In this document: positions 1-8,861 of the stretch, piece after piece
Position numbering within the stretch: the stretch's first letter is position 1
How the letters are laid out: each line of letters starts with the position of its first letter
Assembly: GCA_020249145.1 (NCBI GenBank)
Contig: JADCGF010000030.1
Location: forward strand, 1-64,000
Reading direction: 5' to 3'
DNA: 64,000 nt
Source of the DNA: Roseomonas sp.
GTDB taxonomy: Bacteria; Pseudomonadota; Alphaproteobacteria; Acetobacterales; Acetobacteraceae
Position numbers and translations under genes: made by a program
The notes under the pieces: model-generated
Told to the model about the DNA's origin: nothing
Seen by the model: the letters and a program-made list of their open reading frames with translations, nothing else
Database searches by the model: none

Positions 1-70
1 GACCAATAATCAATGGCGCCATCCGTTCCCAGGCATCGTCGCTCAATACCAGCCGGTCCAAAACTCCCAT
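1..70 (-). mobile_element. IS5-type transposase, N-terminal fragment at window edge
   Basis: Read on the minus strand from the ATG at 70, the sequence encodes MGVLDRLVLSDDAWERM and continues out of the window. The L-S-D-x-A-W-E-R-x-x-P-L opening is typical of IS5-family DDE transposases. Only about 23 codons are visible, so intactness cannot be judged. The AT-richer stretch 71-123 upstream of the ATG probably holds the element's terminus; the GGGAATCCCT at about 114-123 is a candidate end but no partner repeat is in view. Family assignment rests on the N-terminal motif alone. Confidence 0.6.
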
Positions 71-192
71 AGGTGCCCCCAAAAAGCACCTTGAATCACA
101 TATCAGAAAATTGGGGAATCCCTAGAGTCCACACAACCTAGTGGTGGGCGGGGGCTTTTTGGGCAGGGGATAGGTCAGCATGAATCGCACCA

Positions 193-1806
193 CTAGTTTG
201 GCAGCACCGCCTGCAAGGATGTGCGCACATGCACCGCCGCCGGCCCGGGCGCCGCGAGCGCTTCTGCCAGCTTCGGCATATCCGCATCCGTTTCAATGCG
301 CGTTACCGGGACACCAAAAGCCGCGCACCAGGCGGCAAAATCTGGGTTTTCCAGGCTGGTGCCACTGACGCGGCCAGGATGGGCGCGTTCCTGATGGATG
401 CGGATGGAAGCGTAGGAACCATTATCGGAAAGGATTATCTTGAGCGGCACACCGCGCGCCACCGCCACCGCGAATTCTCCGCCGGTCATGAAGGCGCCAC
501 CATCACCGACCAGTGCAATTACCTGCCGGTTGGGGAAACGCAGCGAAGCCGCCACGCCCGCCGGCACACCAAAGCCCATGGAACCCGCAACCGGCGCCAG
601 CAAGCGGCGCGGCGAAACCCAGGCAATCTTGCGATAGAAGGGCGCGCCGAAAGTGCCGGCATCCAGCGCAACCATGGCATCGGGTGCCGCGATTTCGCCA
701 ATCAGCTTCGCGATGCGCGCAAAGGCGACGCCATCATTATGCGTGGTCGCGGCCACCTGAGAATCGACAGTTTGCAAATCGTGTAGCTTCTTGGCCCAAG
801 CGCCGCGCGCAGCGGGTGCCACCGCTTTTTTCGCGCCGAGTGCAGCCAGAACCGCGCGCGCATCGGCAGCAACCGCAAGCTCCGCCGGGAAATGCCAACC
901 CAGGAAGCGCGGTTCCGCACAGATATGCGCAAGGCGCTGCCCCGGCGCGGGCCATGTCCAACCTTGGGTGGTGATATCGGTCAGGCGCGTGCCAAGCGCC
1001 ACCACCAAATCCGCATCGGCAAAAGCGGCGCGCTGCGCATCCGGGTTGCGTAGGCCAAGATCACCAGCGTAAAGCGCGTGATTATTCGGGAATAAATCCT
1101 GCCGGCGGAAGGAAACCGCAACCGGGGTTTGCCAAGTCTCGGCAAAGGCCAGCAGGGCTTCGCGCCCGCCAGGCGTATCAATGGCATGGCCCGCAAGGAT
1201 AATCGGGCGTTCCGCACCGCGCAGCATGGCAGCCAGCCGCGCGACATCCGCCGGCGCGGGTTGCGTGGGCGCGGCGATGGTGGCCGGCGGGATGGGTGCC
1301 GCGCAGGGTTCCGCCAGCACATCTTCCGGCAGGCTGAGCACCACCGGCCCGGGCACGCCCTGCATCGCCATGGCATAGGCGCGCGCGATCAATTCCGGCA
1401 CCTGGTCCGAGCTGGTGGCTTCCCCCACCCATTTCGCGATGCCGCCGAACATGCGGGCATAGTCAATTTCCTGGAAGGCATTACGACGCAAATCGCGCTT
1501 TTCCACCTGCCCGATCAGCAGGATCATCGGCACCGCATCCTGTTCCGCCGTATGCACCGCGATGGAGGCATTGCAGGCGCCCGGACCGCGCGAGACCAAG
1601 ACCACGCCGGGCTTGCCGGTCATTTTACCATCGGCCACCGCCATGAAGCCCGCGCCACCTTCGCTGCGGCACGTCACCAAATCCATGCGCGGATGGGCAT
1701 GCAGCGCATCAAGCAGGGCGATATAGCTTTCACCGGGCACGCAAAAGGCGCGGTCAATGCCCTGGTCGACGAGGAATTCAATCAGGGCTTCGGCGGCGGT
1801 TTTCAT
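193..1806 (-). CDS. thiamine pyrophosphate-dependent enzyme, acetolactate synthase-like
   Basis: This 537-residue protein has the three-domain layout of the POX/acetolactate synthase family. The N-terminal Pyr domain carries the conserved glutamate near residue 49 (context CRSEGGAGFMA). A central domain follows, then a C-terminal PP domain with the ThDP/Mg motif GDGG...SDNGSY at about 434-465. It is shorter than typical IlvB and no IlvN-like small subunit lies beside it, so a role in branched-chain amino acid synthesis is doubtful; a decarboxylase or oxo-acid lyase acting on an unknown substrate is as likely. A strong AGGAGGG ribosome site precedes the ATG. It is divergent from a Bug solute-binding gene 124 bp away, a frequent arrangement for catabolic ThDP enzymes. 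The exact substrate cannot be read from the sequence. Confidence 0.85.
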   Translation of the reverse strand: MKTAAEALIEFLVDQGIDRAFCVPGESYIALLDALHAHPRMDLVTCRSEGGAGFMAVADGKMTGKPGVVLVSRGPGACNASIAVHTAEQDAVPMILLIGQVEKRDLRRNAFQEIDYARMFGGIAKWVGEATSSDQVPELIARAYAMAMQGVPGPVVLSLPEDVLAEPCAAPIPPATIAAPTQPAPADVARLAAMLRGAERPIILAGHAIDTPGGREALLAFAETWQTPVAVSFRRQDLFPNNHALYAGDLGLRNPDAQRAAFADADLVVALGTRLTDITTQGWTWPAPGQRLAHICAEPRFLGWHFPAELAVAADARAVLAALGAKKAVAPAARGAWAKKLHDLQTVDSQVAATTHNDGVAFARIAKLIGEIAAPDAMVALDAGTFGAPFYRKIAWVSPRRLLAPVAGSMGFGVPAGVAASLRFPNRQVIALVGDGGAFMTGGEFAVAVARGVPLKIILSDNGSYASIRIHQERAHPGRVSGTSLENPDFAAWCAAFGVPVTRIETDADMPKLAEALAAPGPAAVHVRTSLQAVLPN

Positions 1807-1930
1807 GGGTCAATTTCCCTCCTGCCCAAAGGGATAACCCAGCCGCGCCGGATGATCCATGGCGCCCCGGCTGAAAAACTGTATAAGCCGCGTCCCAGGG
1901 AAGCATTCATACCGGGAAGGACAATAGATC

Positions 1931-2911
1931 ATGCAGCTTACGCGTCGCGCCGCCTTGGCGCTTGCACTCGCGACACCCGCCATCACCACCGCCCGCGCTC
2001 AGGGTTCCTGGCGGCCGGAACGGCCAATGCGCGTGATTGTGCCCTTCGCGCCTGGGGGGGCGACGGATGTGGTGGCGCGGCTGGCAGCGGATGCGGCTTC
2101 GCAAATGCTCGGCCAGAATATGGTGATCGAAAATCGCGCCGGCGGTGCGGCAGGCCTGATTGGATCCGAAGCGGCGGCCAAATCCGCGGCGGATGGCTAT
2201 ACCATCATGATCCATTCCAACGCGCATGTGATTGCACCCAGCCTGGTGGCGCGCATGCCCTTTGACCCGATTGCGGATTTCGCGCCTGTGGCGCATCTGG
2301 GCCGCATCCCGCAGGTGCTGGTGATCAACCGTGCGATCCCGGCCACCGATATGCAAACCTTGATCACCTGGTTGCGCGCCAATTCAGGCAAGATCAATTT
2401 CGCTTCCGCCGGGATTGGCAGCGCCAATCATCTGACATCGGAAGTCTTCCGCGCCGCGCTGCCGGGCGTTGAGATGCAAATGGTGCAATATCGCGGTGGC
2501 GGCCCCGCCATGGCCGCGGTGATTTCGGGGGAGGCGCATATGGCGGTGGACCCGACCGCTTCCGCCACTTCCCATATCCGCGCCGGCACAGTGCGCCCGA
2601 TTGCCATTTCAGGGTCTCAGCGCGTGGCGAGCCTGCCGGAGATTCCCGCCGCCACCGAAGCCGGCCTGCCCGCTTGGTCAGGTGCCGCCTGGATTGGCGC
2701 CTTCGCACCCGCGCAAACCCCGCGCGGCATTGTGGAATCGCTGAATGTCACCTTCAACGCGGCGATGGAACGCATCAAGCCGCGCTTGGTTGATGTGGGT
2801 ATCGAGATCGAGCCGCAATATGCCTCCATCCCTGCTTTCAGCGCCTATGTGCGGGAAGAATTGGCACGCAGCGCCGCCGTGCTGCGCACCGCAGGCGTGA
2901 AGCCGGAATGA
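1931..2911 (+). CDS. tripartite tricarboxylate transporter (Bug/TctC) solute-binding protein
   Basis: This 326-residue exported protein starts with MQLTRRAALALALATP and a signal peptide cleaved near A-R-A-Q. The mature part opens with the Bug-family signature RPMRVIVPFAPGGATDVVAR, and the second conserved loop ENRAGGAAGLIGSEAAAKS follows near residue 75. Bug proteins bind small carboxylates in the periplasm and normally feed TctA/TctB membrane subunits. Neither membrane gene is present nearby, so it is an orphan receptor, as is common in this protein family. GGAAGGA precedes the ATG. Divergent pairing with the ThDP enzyme suggests that the ligand may be that enzyme's substrate or precursor (inference). 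Confidence 0.9.
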   Translation: MQLTRRAALALALATPAITTARAQGSWRPERPMRVIVPFAPGGATDVVARLAADAASQMLGQNMVIENRAGGAAGLIGSEAAAKSAADGYTIMIHSNAHVIAPSLVARMPFDPIADFAPVAHLGRIPQVLVINRAIPATDMQTLITWLRANSGKINFASAGIGSANHLTSEVFRAALPGVEMQMVQYRGGGPAMAAVISGEAHMAVDPTASATSHIRAGTVRPIAISGSQRVASLPEIPAATEAGLPAWSGAAWIGAFAPAQTPRGIVESLNVTFNAAMERIKPRLVDVGIEIEPQYASIPAFSAYVREELARSAAVLRTAGVKPE

Positions 2912-2957
2912 CGCCATTGCGCGGTAGCGCCTTTGCCACCCATTAAGCTGCTTGCTG

Positions 2958-2989
2958 CGTCTCCCGCGCAGGGATTTGGGCGGGAGACG
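2958..2989. terminator. bidirectional hairpin between convergent genes
   Basis: A perfect 10-bp inverted repeat, CGTCTCCCGC (2958-2967) and GCGGGAGACG (2980-2989), with a 12-nt loop. It lies between the stop of the Bug gene and the stop of the TRAP permease gene. There is no clear T-run, so termination is inferred from position and stem strength. Confidence 0.6.
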
Positions 2990-2991
2990 AC

Positions 2992-4311
2992 CTAACGCAC
3001 CAGCGCGGTGGACAGGATCGGAAAGAAGGCAATCAATATCAGCGCCAGGCCCATGACCACCACAAAGGGCAGGGCGCCGGCGAAGATGGTTTCAATGCTG
3101 ACCTTCGGATCGGCAAGCGTTGCCTTCACGGTGAAAACCGAAATGCCAAAGGGCGGCGTCAGCAGGCCCATCTCCACCGCAATGATGGTGACAATACCGA
3201 AATGGATCAGGTCAAACCCCATGGCGGTCGCAATCGGCGCGCCAATCGGCACCATGATGAGCAGGATGGAGGTACTGTCCAGGATCATCCCCATCAGCAG
3301 TATGACGATCACGAAAGCAAACAGAAAGCCGTAAGGCCCAAGCCCCAGATGTTCCACGAAATCGCCGATGGCATTGGGAACACCCGCCATGGACAGCATG
3401 CGCGAATAAAGCCCTGCCGCGATCAGCAGGAACAGGATGGCCGCCGAAACCAAGCCGGTTTCGCGCAAAACACGCCAGAATTTTGCGGTATCCAAGCGGC
3501 GGCGCACCAGCGCAATCAGCAAGGCGCCCGCCGCACCCACTGCGCCCGCTTCGGTTGGCGTGAAGAAGCCCGTGTAAAGCCCGCCCAGGATCAGCACCAC
3601 AAGCGCCATGATGGGTAGCGATTTGCCGAGCATTTCCGCCGGACCCATCAGCTTTTCATCGGCTACTGCCGTGGCTGGCGATTGGCTCATGATGCGCTGC
3701 GGCGCGAAGCTCGCATAACACCAGATCATGACGGCAAAGCCGATGGCGATGATGATGCCAGGAATGGCGCCGGCGATAAACATAGAACCAATCGAAACTT
3801 CGGCCAGCACGCCATAGACGATCATCAACAATGATGGCGGGATCAGCATGCCAAGAATGCTGCTGCCGGCGACAGTGCCCGTCGCAAAGCGCATGGAATA
3901 ACCGTGCCGCACCATCTCAGGCACCGCGACCTTGGTGAAGACCGCTGCTGAGGCGATTGAAACGCCCGTTACCGCCGCAAATACCGCATTGGCGCCAACG
4001 GTCGCGATGCCAAGGCCGCCTTTAACACGTTTCAGCAGGTTCTGCGCGACATCAAACGTGTCTTTCCCGACATCGGAAATACTGACCAGCAGCCCCATCA
4101 GCACAAAAAGCGGAATGGTCGCGAATAGGTAATCCTGAATGCCGGAATAGGTCGCCAAGGCTGTAAAGCGAAAGGCAAGGTCAGGATTTTCGCGGATCAG
4201 CCAAACGCCAATGGCACCGGTTGAAATCAGCGTAATGCCGATGGGCAGCCCAATGATGATCAGCGTCACCATGACGCCAATCAGCGCAAAGCCAAGGGCG
4301 GTATCATCCAT
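2992..4311 (-). CDS. TRAP transporter large permease, DctM type
   Basis: This 439-residue, strongly hydrophobic protein has about 12 predicted membrane segments and the DctM motifs, including AVTGVSIASAAVFTKVAVPEM and the LGMLIPPSLLMIVYGVLAE loop. It is the ion-coupled transport subunit of a TRAP system in the inner membrane. Its start overlaps the end of the small-permease gene by 8 bp, indicating translational coupling. It is the last gene of a minus-strand set running coxM-coxS-coxL-dctP-dctQ-dctM. Length and motif content are normal. Confidence 0.92.
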   Translation of the reverse strand: MDDTALGFALIGVMVTLIIIGLPIGITLISTGAIGVWLIRENPDLAFRFTALATYSGIQDYLFATIPLFVLMGLLVSISDVGKDTFDVAQNLLKRVKGGLGIATVGANAVFAAVTGVSIASAAVFTKVAVPEMVRHGYSMRFATGTVAGSSILGMLIPPSLLMIVYGVLAEVSIGSMFIAGAIPGIIIAIGFAVMIWCYASFAPQRIMSQSPATAVADEKLMGPAEMLGKSLPIMALVVLILGGLYTGFFTPTEAGAVGAAGALLIALVRRRLDTAKFWRVLRETGLVSAAILFLLIAAGLYSRMLSMAGVPNAIGDFVEHLGLGPYGFLFAFVIVILLMGMILDSTSILLIMVPIGAPIATAMGFDLIHFGIVTIIAVEMGLLTPPFGISVFTVKATLADPKVSIETIFAGALPFVVVMGLALILIAFFPILSTALVR

Positions 4312-4858
4312 GGCGGGTCAGCATCCCGCGTAGTTCCGCGACAAACACCGCCAGATAGGCAATGCCGCCCGCCACCCCGCCCAGCACAATCAGGCCGCGA
4401 AACGGCCAGGTCGGCACGGTGAAAAGCCCCTGAACGCCGAAGAACTCGCGAAGGTTGATGGAATTCCACACGCCTGGCCAAGCAGCTTGTGCGATGAAGA
4501 ACATGACCAAGGCGCCAATCAGGAAAAACAGCGCTTCAACCCCGCGCCCAAAGCGCGGCGCCCAAATCAGCACACGCTGGATCAGGAAGTCCGCACGCGT
4601 CATGCGGCGGTGATAGATGGTGGCGCCAATCTGCAGAAAGACAATGCCCACCACCGAATGCGCGGCAATTTCTGCAACACCGGTGATGGGCGCATTCAGG
4701 AAGGATCGGCCAATGACATCGGCACATATCAACAGCATTAGACCAAAGGTCCAGATGGTGCCAATGGCGGCCAAGCCATCAAGCAGCATCTGGACTGGGC
4801 CTGAGCTCTGCGCGGGTGCGGCGCTATCAAGCGCCGCCATATCAATGTCATCAGCCAA
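4304..4858 (-). CDS. TRAP transporter small permease, DctQ type
   Basis: This 184-residue protein has four predicted membrane segments after a short cytoplasmic N-terminus of about 30 residues. The pattern LMLLICADVIGRSFLNAPITGVAEIA is the usual DctQ signature around the first two helices. It pairs with the DctM gene (8-bp overlap) and follows the DctP gene after 18 bp. DctQ stabilises the permease complex and contributes to docking of the binding protein. The assignment is secure from signature and context. Confidence 0.9.
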   Translation of the reverse strand: MADDIDMAALDSAAPAQSSGPVQMLLDGLAAIGTIWTFGLMLLICADVIGRSFLNAPITGVAEIAAHSVVGIVFLQIGATIYHRRMTRADFLIQRVLIWAPRFGRGVEALFFLIGALVMFFIAQAAWPGVWNSINLREFFGVQGLFTVPTWPFRGLIVLGGVAGGIAYLAVFVAELRGMLTRHG

Positions 4859-4876
4859 GTTGATGTGCCTTTCTGA

Positions 4877-5947
4877 TCAGGCAGAAACTTCGCGATCCCA
4901 ATTGCGCCCAGGCGTCTGGCCTGCAGCACGAATGGCAGCGAAGTAAGCGTTCAGCACATCCCGCGCCGCGGGGCCAGAGCTATCCACCCAGGTCCGCGCG
5001 ATATTCGGCAAGCCGCGAATCCAGCGCTCACGCTCTGCTGCCGGCAGGGTGCTGATGATGGCGCCCTGGCGGGTCATTTCCGTCTCGGCTGCGGCAATGC
5101 GCGCCGACACATCGCGAATATGCGCCTGCGTGGTGGTCTTGCCTGCTTCCGCCATCGCGCGGCGCACGCCTTCCGGCCAACGGTCAAAGCGCTGCTTGTT
5201 TGCCGCAATGCCGCCGACATACATCGCGCCCACATCGCATTTCGTGATGTAGCGCGCCACTTCATGCACGCGGGTTGGCAGGATGCCGACAAAGAAGGAA
5301 AGCGCGCCTTCGGACACCCCGGTCTGGATATCGGTGTAATAGGTGGTGAGGGCACCATCCACCGGCGTCGCACCCGTGCCGGTCAGCCAATTGGCGCTGG
5401 TGCCGGGTGCAGAGATTTTGCGATTGCGCAAATCATCCAGGCTGCGTACCGGGAAGTTCGACCAGATGTGATAGGTATCCGTGATGTAGGAGCTGAGCGG
5501 CACCATGTTGAGGCCGTTCCAATTCTGGCGAATGGCCGGCACATTCTCCTTCATCGCTTCAAAGGTATTGGCGACCAAAGCATGATCACCGGTCGCGAAT
5601 GGCGTGAAATAGGTCACGTTTTGCAGCGGCATGGTGCTGCCTTCCCAAAGCGTGCCAACATAGCCGATATCGGTGATGTTGTCGCGCACAGCCTCCATCG
5701 TATCCTGGAAGCGATAGAGCGTACCACCATAGGCTTCACGCCAATTGATCCGGTGCGTATTGCCGCCATCGCGCAGCAGCTTGTCCACTTCCGGCTGGAA
5801 GACGTTCTTCATCATTGACACCCAGAAATTTGCGACCGGATGGCTTGAAGCGATGGTGATATTCAGCGCGGTTTGCGCGCGGCTATGGATGGAAAACAAG
5901 GGCAGCGCGGAAGCGCCCAGGATCAGGCTCCGTCGAAGGGTCGTCAT
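4877..5947 (-). CDS. TRAP transporter solute-binding protein, DctP type
   Basis: This 356-residue periplasmic protein begins MTTLRRSLILGASALPLF, a signal sequence with a twin-arginine-like start, cleaved near SRAQT. The mature region holds the DctP fold, with a conserved-looking stretch ISAPGTSANWLTGTGATPVD in the ligand-contact region and a YYTDIQTGVSEGA segment. It is the periplasmic receptor of the TRAP system encoded immediately downstream. It follows the molybdenum hydroxylase L-subunit gene by 47 bp on the same strand, so hydroxylase and transporter probably share a transcript and a substrate. The ligand is unknown. Confidence 0.88.
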   Translation of the reverse strand: MTTLRRSLILGASALPLFSIHSRAQTALNITIASSHPVANFWVSMMKNVFQPEVDKLLRDGGNTHRINWREAYGGTLYRFQDTMEAVRDNITDIGYVGTLWEGSTMPLQNVTYFTPFATGDHALVANTFEAMKENVPAIRQNWNGLNMVPLSSYITDTYHIWSNFPVRSLDDLRNRKISAPGTSANWLTGTGATPVDGALTTYYTDIQTGVSEGALSFFVGILPTRVHEVARYITKCDVGAMYVGGIAANKQRFDRWPEGVRRAMAEAGKTTTQAHIRDVSARIAAAETEMTRQGAIISTLPAAERERWIRGLPNIARTWVDSSGPAARDVLNAYFAAIRAAGQTPGRNWDREVSA

Positions 5948-5994
5948 TTCAATTCTCCCTGTTGTGGCGTTTTGTGAACGCTGTTGATGGTTTC

Positions 5995-8391
5995 TCAGGC
6001 GATGGTGCCAAGCGCGCGCAGGATACGCTCTGGCGTGAAGGGTTGTTCATGCACGCGGGCCTTGAGGGGCCTCAGCGCATCATTGATGGCATTCATGATG
6101 GCCGCCGGCGCGCCCGCCGTGCCGGCCTCACCAGCGCCCTTGGCGCCAAGCAGGGATTCGCGGGTTGGCGTTTCCACATGGCCGACATGGATTTCCGGCA
6201 TTTCCGCCGACATCGGCACAAGATAATCCGCAAGCGTCGTGGTCAGTAGATTGCCTTCGGCATCATAGACGCAATGTTCGTAAAGCGCGCCACCAATGCC
6301 CTGAACAATGCCGCCGCGCACCTGTTCATCCACCAAAAGCGGGTTCACAACACGGCCGCAATCCTCAACGCACCAATGTTCCAGAAGCTTCACCATGCCG
6401 GTCGCGGGGTCTACCTCAACCCAGCTTGCCTGAATGCCATTGGTGAAGGCAAAGGGGTATTCCTTGGTGATGAAGTGGCGCGTCTGCACCAATTCGCGCT
6501 GCAAATCCTTGGGCAGCGTATCGCCGCGAAAATAGACGATGCGCCCCAATTCAAACAACGTCATGCGCGGCTTGCCGTTGGCCTTATCTGTGATTTCGCC
6601 CATGGCGATATCAAGTGTTTCTGGTGCCGCTTGCAGCATGGCGCCGGCCACTTCCAGGATTTGCTGCTTGAGCGCAATGGCAGATTGCAGCGCCGCTTCC
6701 CCGCCAATGCCCGCACCGCGACACGCCCAGGTACCACCGCCATAAGGCGTTGTTTGCGTATCGCCGGTAATGATCTTCACGCGATTGACCGGCACGCCGA
6801 CGCCATGTGCCACGATCTGCGCCAGGATGGCCTCGGTCCCCTGGCCCTGTTCGGTGACGCCCGATGAAGCAACAATGGACCCATCCGGGTCCATGCGCAC
6901 CGTGCAACCATCCTGCGCGGAAATGCGCGCGCCACCAATGCCATACATGAAGGGCGAGGGGTTGGTCAGTTCAATGAAGGACGCGAAGCCAATGCCGCGA
7001 TAGATGCCGCGCTGGCGTGCTTCCGCCTGATCGGCGCGAATACGCTCCAACGGCACCATATCCAGCAACTTGTTCAGAGATGCGTGATGCGACAGCCCTT
7101 CAAAGCGCATGCCAGGCGGTGAGGTATAGGGATAGGCATCATCACGAATAAGATTGCGTCGGCGTATTTCTACCGGGTCTATGCCAAGCGCTTCCGCCGC
7201 CAAATCCATCAGCCCTTCGGTCACCGCGGTTGCAATCGGGTGGCCAACGGCACGGTATTGGCAAGTGGGCGTTTTGTTCTGCAGCACAACCGTGGTGGTG
7301 CAGCGGTAATTCTTGAAATCATAGGGTCCGCCGCAAAGGTTGACGACCTGATTGCCTTCGATTGCGCTGGTGCGCGGATAGACGGAATAGGGGCCGATCC
7401 CGGTCAGATCATCAATATCAAAGGCCAGCACGCGGCCTTCCGCATCCACGGCCAAGCGGCCCTTGATGCGGTGATCACGGGCATGGATGTCGCTCACGAA
7501 GGATTCAAAACGGTCGGCCACGAATTTCACCGGGCGGCCCATGATGCGCGCCACGGCAGCAACAGCGACCTCATCCGGATAGACATGCACCTTGATGCCG
7601 AAGCTACCGCCGACATCCTTGCAGATCACGCGGACATCGCCTTCCTTCATGCGAAGTTGCTTGGCGAAGACACCCTGCATCATATGCGGCGCCTGGGTGG
7701 AATGATGCACAGTCAGTGTTTCATCCGCCGGGTTGTAATCGGCGATGATGGAACGCGCCTCAAGCGTCACGCCGGTATGCCGGCCCGTAACAAAGCGCGC
7801 TTCGACAATCTTATGCGCCGCGGCAAAAGCCGCAGCGACATCGCCACTTTCAGCCGTGCGGGTGAAGACAAGATTATCGCCCAATTCCGGATGGATCACG
7901 ACCGCACCGGGGGTGAGTGCCATTTCCATATCGGTCTGCGCGGGCAGGGCTTCGAATTCCACCTCCAGCGCGGCTACACCATCTTCGGCAGCCGCGCGGC
8001 TTTCTGCGACCACCGCCACAATCGGCTCCCCCTGCCAGGTGGCGCGGCTGAGCGGTAGTGGATATTGCGGCGCGGATTTCATGCCCTTCAAATGATCCAG
8101 CGTCGCGACCCAAGGATCGCAAAATTTCGCAAGATCATGGCCGGTAAAGACGCGGATCACCCCCGGCACGGCCTTGGCGCGCGCCGTATCAATGGCGCTG
8201 ATTTTCGCATGCGCATGGGGGCTGCGCAGAAAGGCCGCATGCAGCATGCGCGGCAGGGTCACATCATCCGTATAGGTCGCGCGCCCCTGCACCAGCTTCG
8301 GCACATTCGGGCGCGGCACGGACCGCCCGATATAGGAATTGGGCAAATCCTCGCGCGACAGGCCGATGGAAGCGGGCGTGATCTCGTTCAT
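5995..8391 (-). CDS. xanthine dehydrogenase-family molybdopterin-binding subunit (CoxL-like)
   Basis: This 798-residue large subunit of a three-subunit molybdenum hydroxylase has an N-terminal a/b hammerhead domain (from about residue 20; RSVPRPNVPKLVQGRATYTD) and long Mo-binding domains. The conserved GGSFGIKVHVYPDEVAVA loop is present. The catalytic glutamate is predicted in GAKGAGEAGTAG near residue 750. The active-site loop reads CQYRAVGHP rather than the AYRGAGR or AYXCSFR of CO dehydrogenases, so this is not a genuine CO dehydrogenase. It more likely hydroxylates an N-heterocycle or aldehyde. The start overlaps the small-subunit stop by 4 bp. No XdhC-type maturation gene is nearby. Confidence 0.9.
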   Translation of the reverse strand: MNEITPASIGLSREDLPNSYIGRSVPRPNVPKLVQGRATYTDDVTLPRMLHAAFLRSPHAHAKISAIDTARAKAVPGVIRVFTGHDLAKFCDPWVATLDHLKGMKSAPQYPLPLSRATWQGEPIVAVVAESRAAAEDGVAALEVEFEALPAQTDMEMALTPGAVVIHPELGDNLVFTRTAESGDVAAAFAAAHKIVEARFVTGRHTGVTLEARSIIADYNPADETLTVHHSTQAPHMMQGVFAKQLRMKEGDVRVICKDVGGSFGIKVHVYPDEVAVAAVARIMGRPVKFVADRFESFVSDIHARDHRIKGRLAVDAEGRVLAFDIDDLTGIGPYSVYPRTSAIEGNQVVNLCGGPYDFKNYRCTTTVVLQNKTPTCQYRAVGHPIATAVTEGLMDLAAEALGIDPVEIRRRNLIRDDAYPYTSPPGMRFEGLSHHASLNKLLDMVPLERIRADQAEARQRGIYRGIGFASFIELTNPSPFMYGIGGARISAQDGCTVRMDPDGSIVASSGVTEQGQGTEAILAQIVAHGVGVPVNRVKIITGDTQTTPYGGGTWACRGAGIGGEAALQSAIALKQQILEVAGAMLQAAPETLDIAMGEITDKANGKPRMTLFELGRIVYFRGDTLPKDLQRELVQTRHFITKEYPFAFTNGIQASWVEVDPATGMVKLLEHWCVEDCGRVVNPLLVDEQVRGGIVQGIGGALYEHCVYDAEGNLLTTTLADYLVPMSAEMPEIHVGHVETPTRESLLGAKGAGEAGTAGAPAAIMNAINDALRPLKARVHEQPFTPERILRALGTIA

Positions 8392-8861
8392 GGCGCCGCA
8401 CTCCTGGAACGCAAGGTGTCTTCAACCGCATCCACTATGGCCTGATAGCCCGTGCAGCGGCAGTAACTTCCCGAGAGGTATTCGCGGATTTCGCCGCGTG
8501 TCGGGCGGCCGCCCTCGGCCAGTAATTCTGCCGCGGTCATCACCATGCCTGGCGTGCAAAAACCGCATTGCGCTGCGTTGCGCGCAACGAATGCCGCCTG
8601 CAAATCCGCGACCTCTCCGCTTTCGGAGATACCTTCAATCGTCACCACCTCAGCACCGTCGAGGGAGGCCGCTAAGATCAGGCAGCCGCGCATGATCTTG
8701 CCATTCACGCGCAAGGTGCAGGCACCGCAAACACCATGCTCGCAGCCGGCATGCGAACCGGTCAGGCCCAGATCAAGGCGGAGGAAATCAATCAAATGGC
8801 GGCGCGGTTCCACATGGCGCATCACCTTCTCGCCATTCACGGTCAGCGTAATTGGGATCAT
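8388..8861 (-). CDS. (2Fe-2S)-binding small subunit of molybdenum hydroxylase
   Basis: This 157-residue electron-transfer subunit has two [2Fe-2S] sites: a plant-type ferredoxin motif GCEHGVCGACTLRVNG near residues 39-54, and a C-terminal four-helix domain with CGFCTPGM (near 98) and the YCRCTGYQ motif (near 135). Cysteine spacing is complete. It overlaps both neighbours by 4 bp, giving tight translational coupling in the order M, S, L. Electrons pass from the Mo site through these clusters to the FAD subunit. Confidence 0.93.
   Translation of the reverse strand: MIPITLTVNGEKVMRHVEPRRHLIDFLRLDLGLTGSHAGCEHGVCGACTLRVNGKIMRGCLILAASLDGAEVVTIEGISESGEVADLQAAFVARNAAQCGFCTPGMVMTAAELLAEGGRPTRGEIREYLSGSYCRCTGYQAIVDAVEDTLRSRSAAP

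Noticed and set aside
1129..2265. Long open frame on the plus strand (378 codons) across the ThDP enzyme gene and the start of the Bug gene
   Set aside because: It is antisense to a convincing enzyme gene for most of its length and its composition is not protein-like; a high-GC shadow.
5995..8391. Genuine CO dehydrogenase
   Set aside because: The active-site loop CQYRAVGHP lacks both known CO dehydrogenase signatures and no CO dehydrogenase accessory genes are present.
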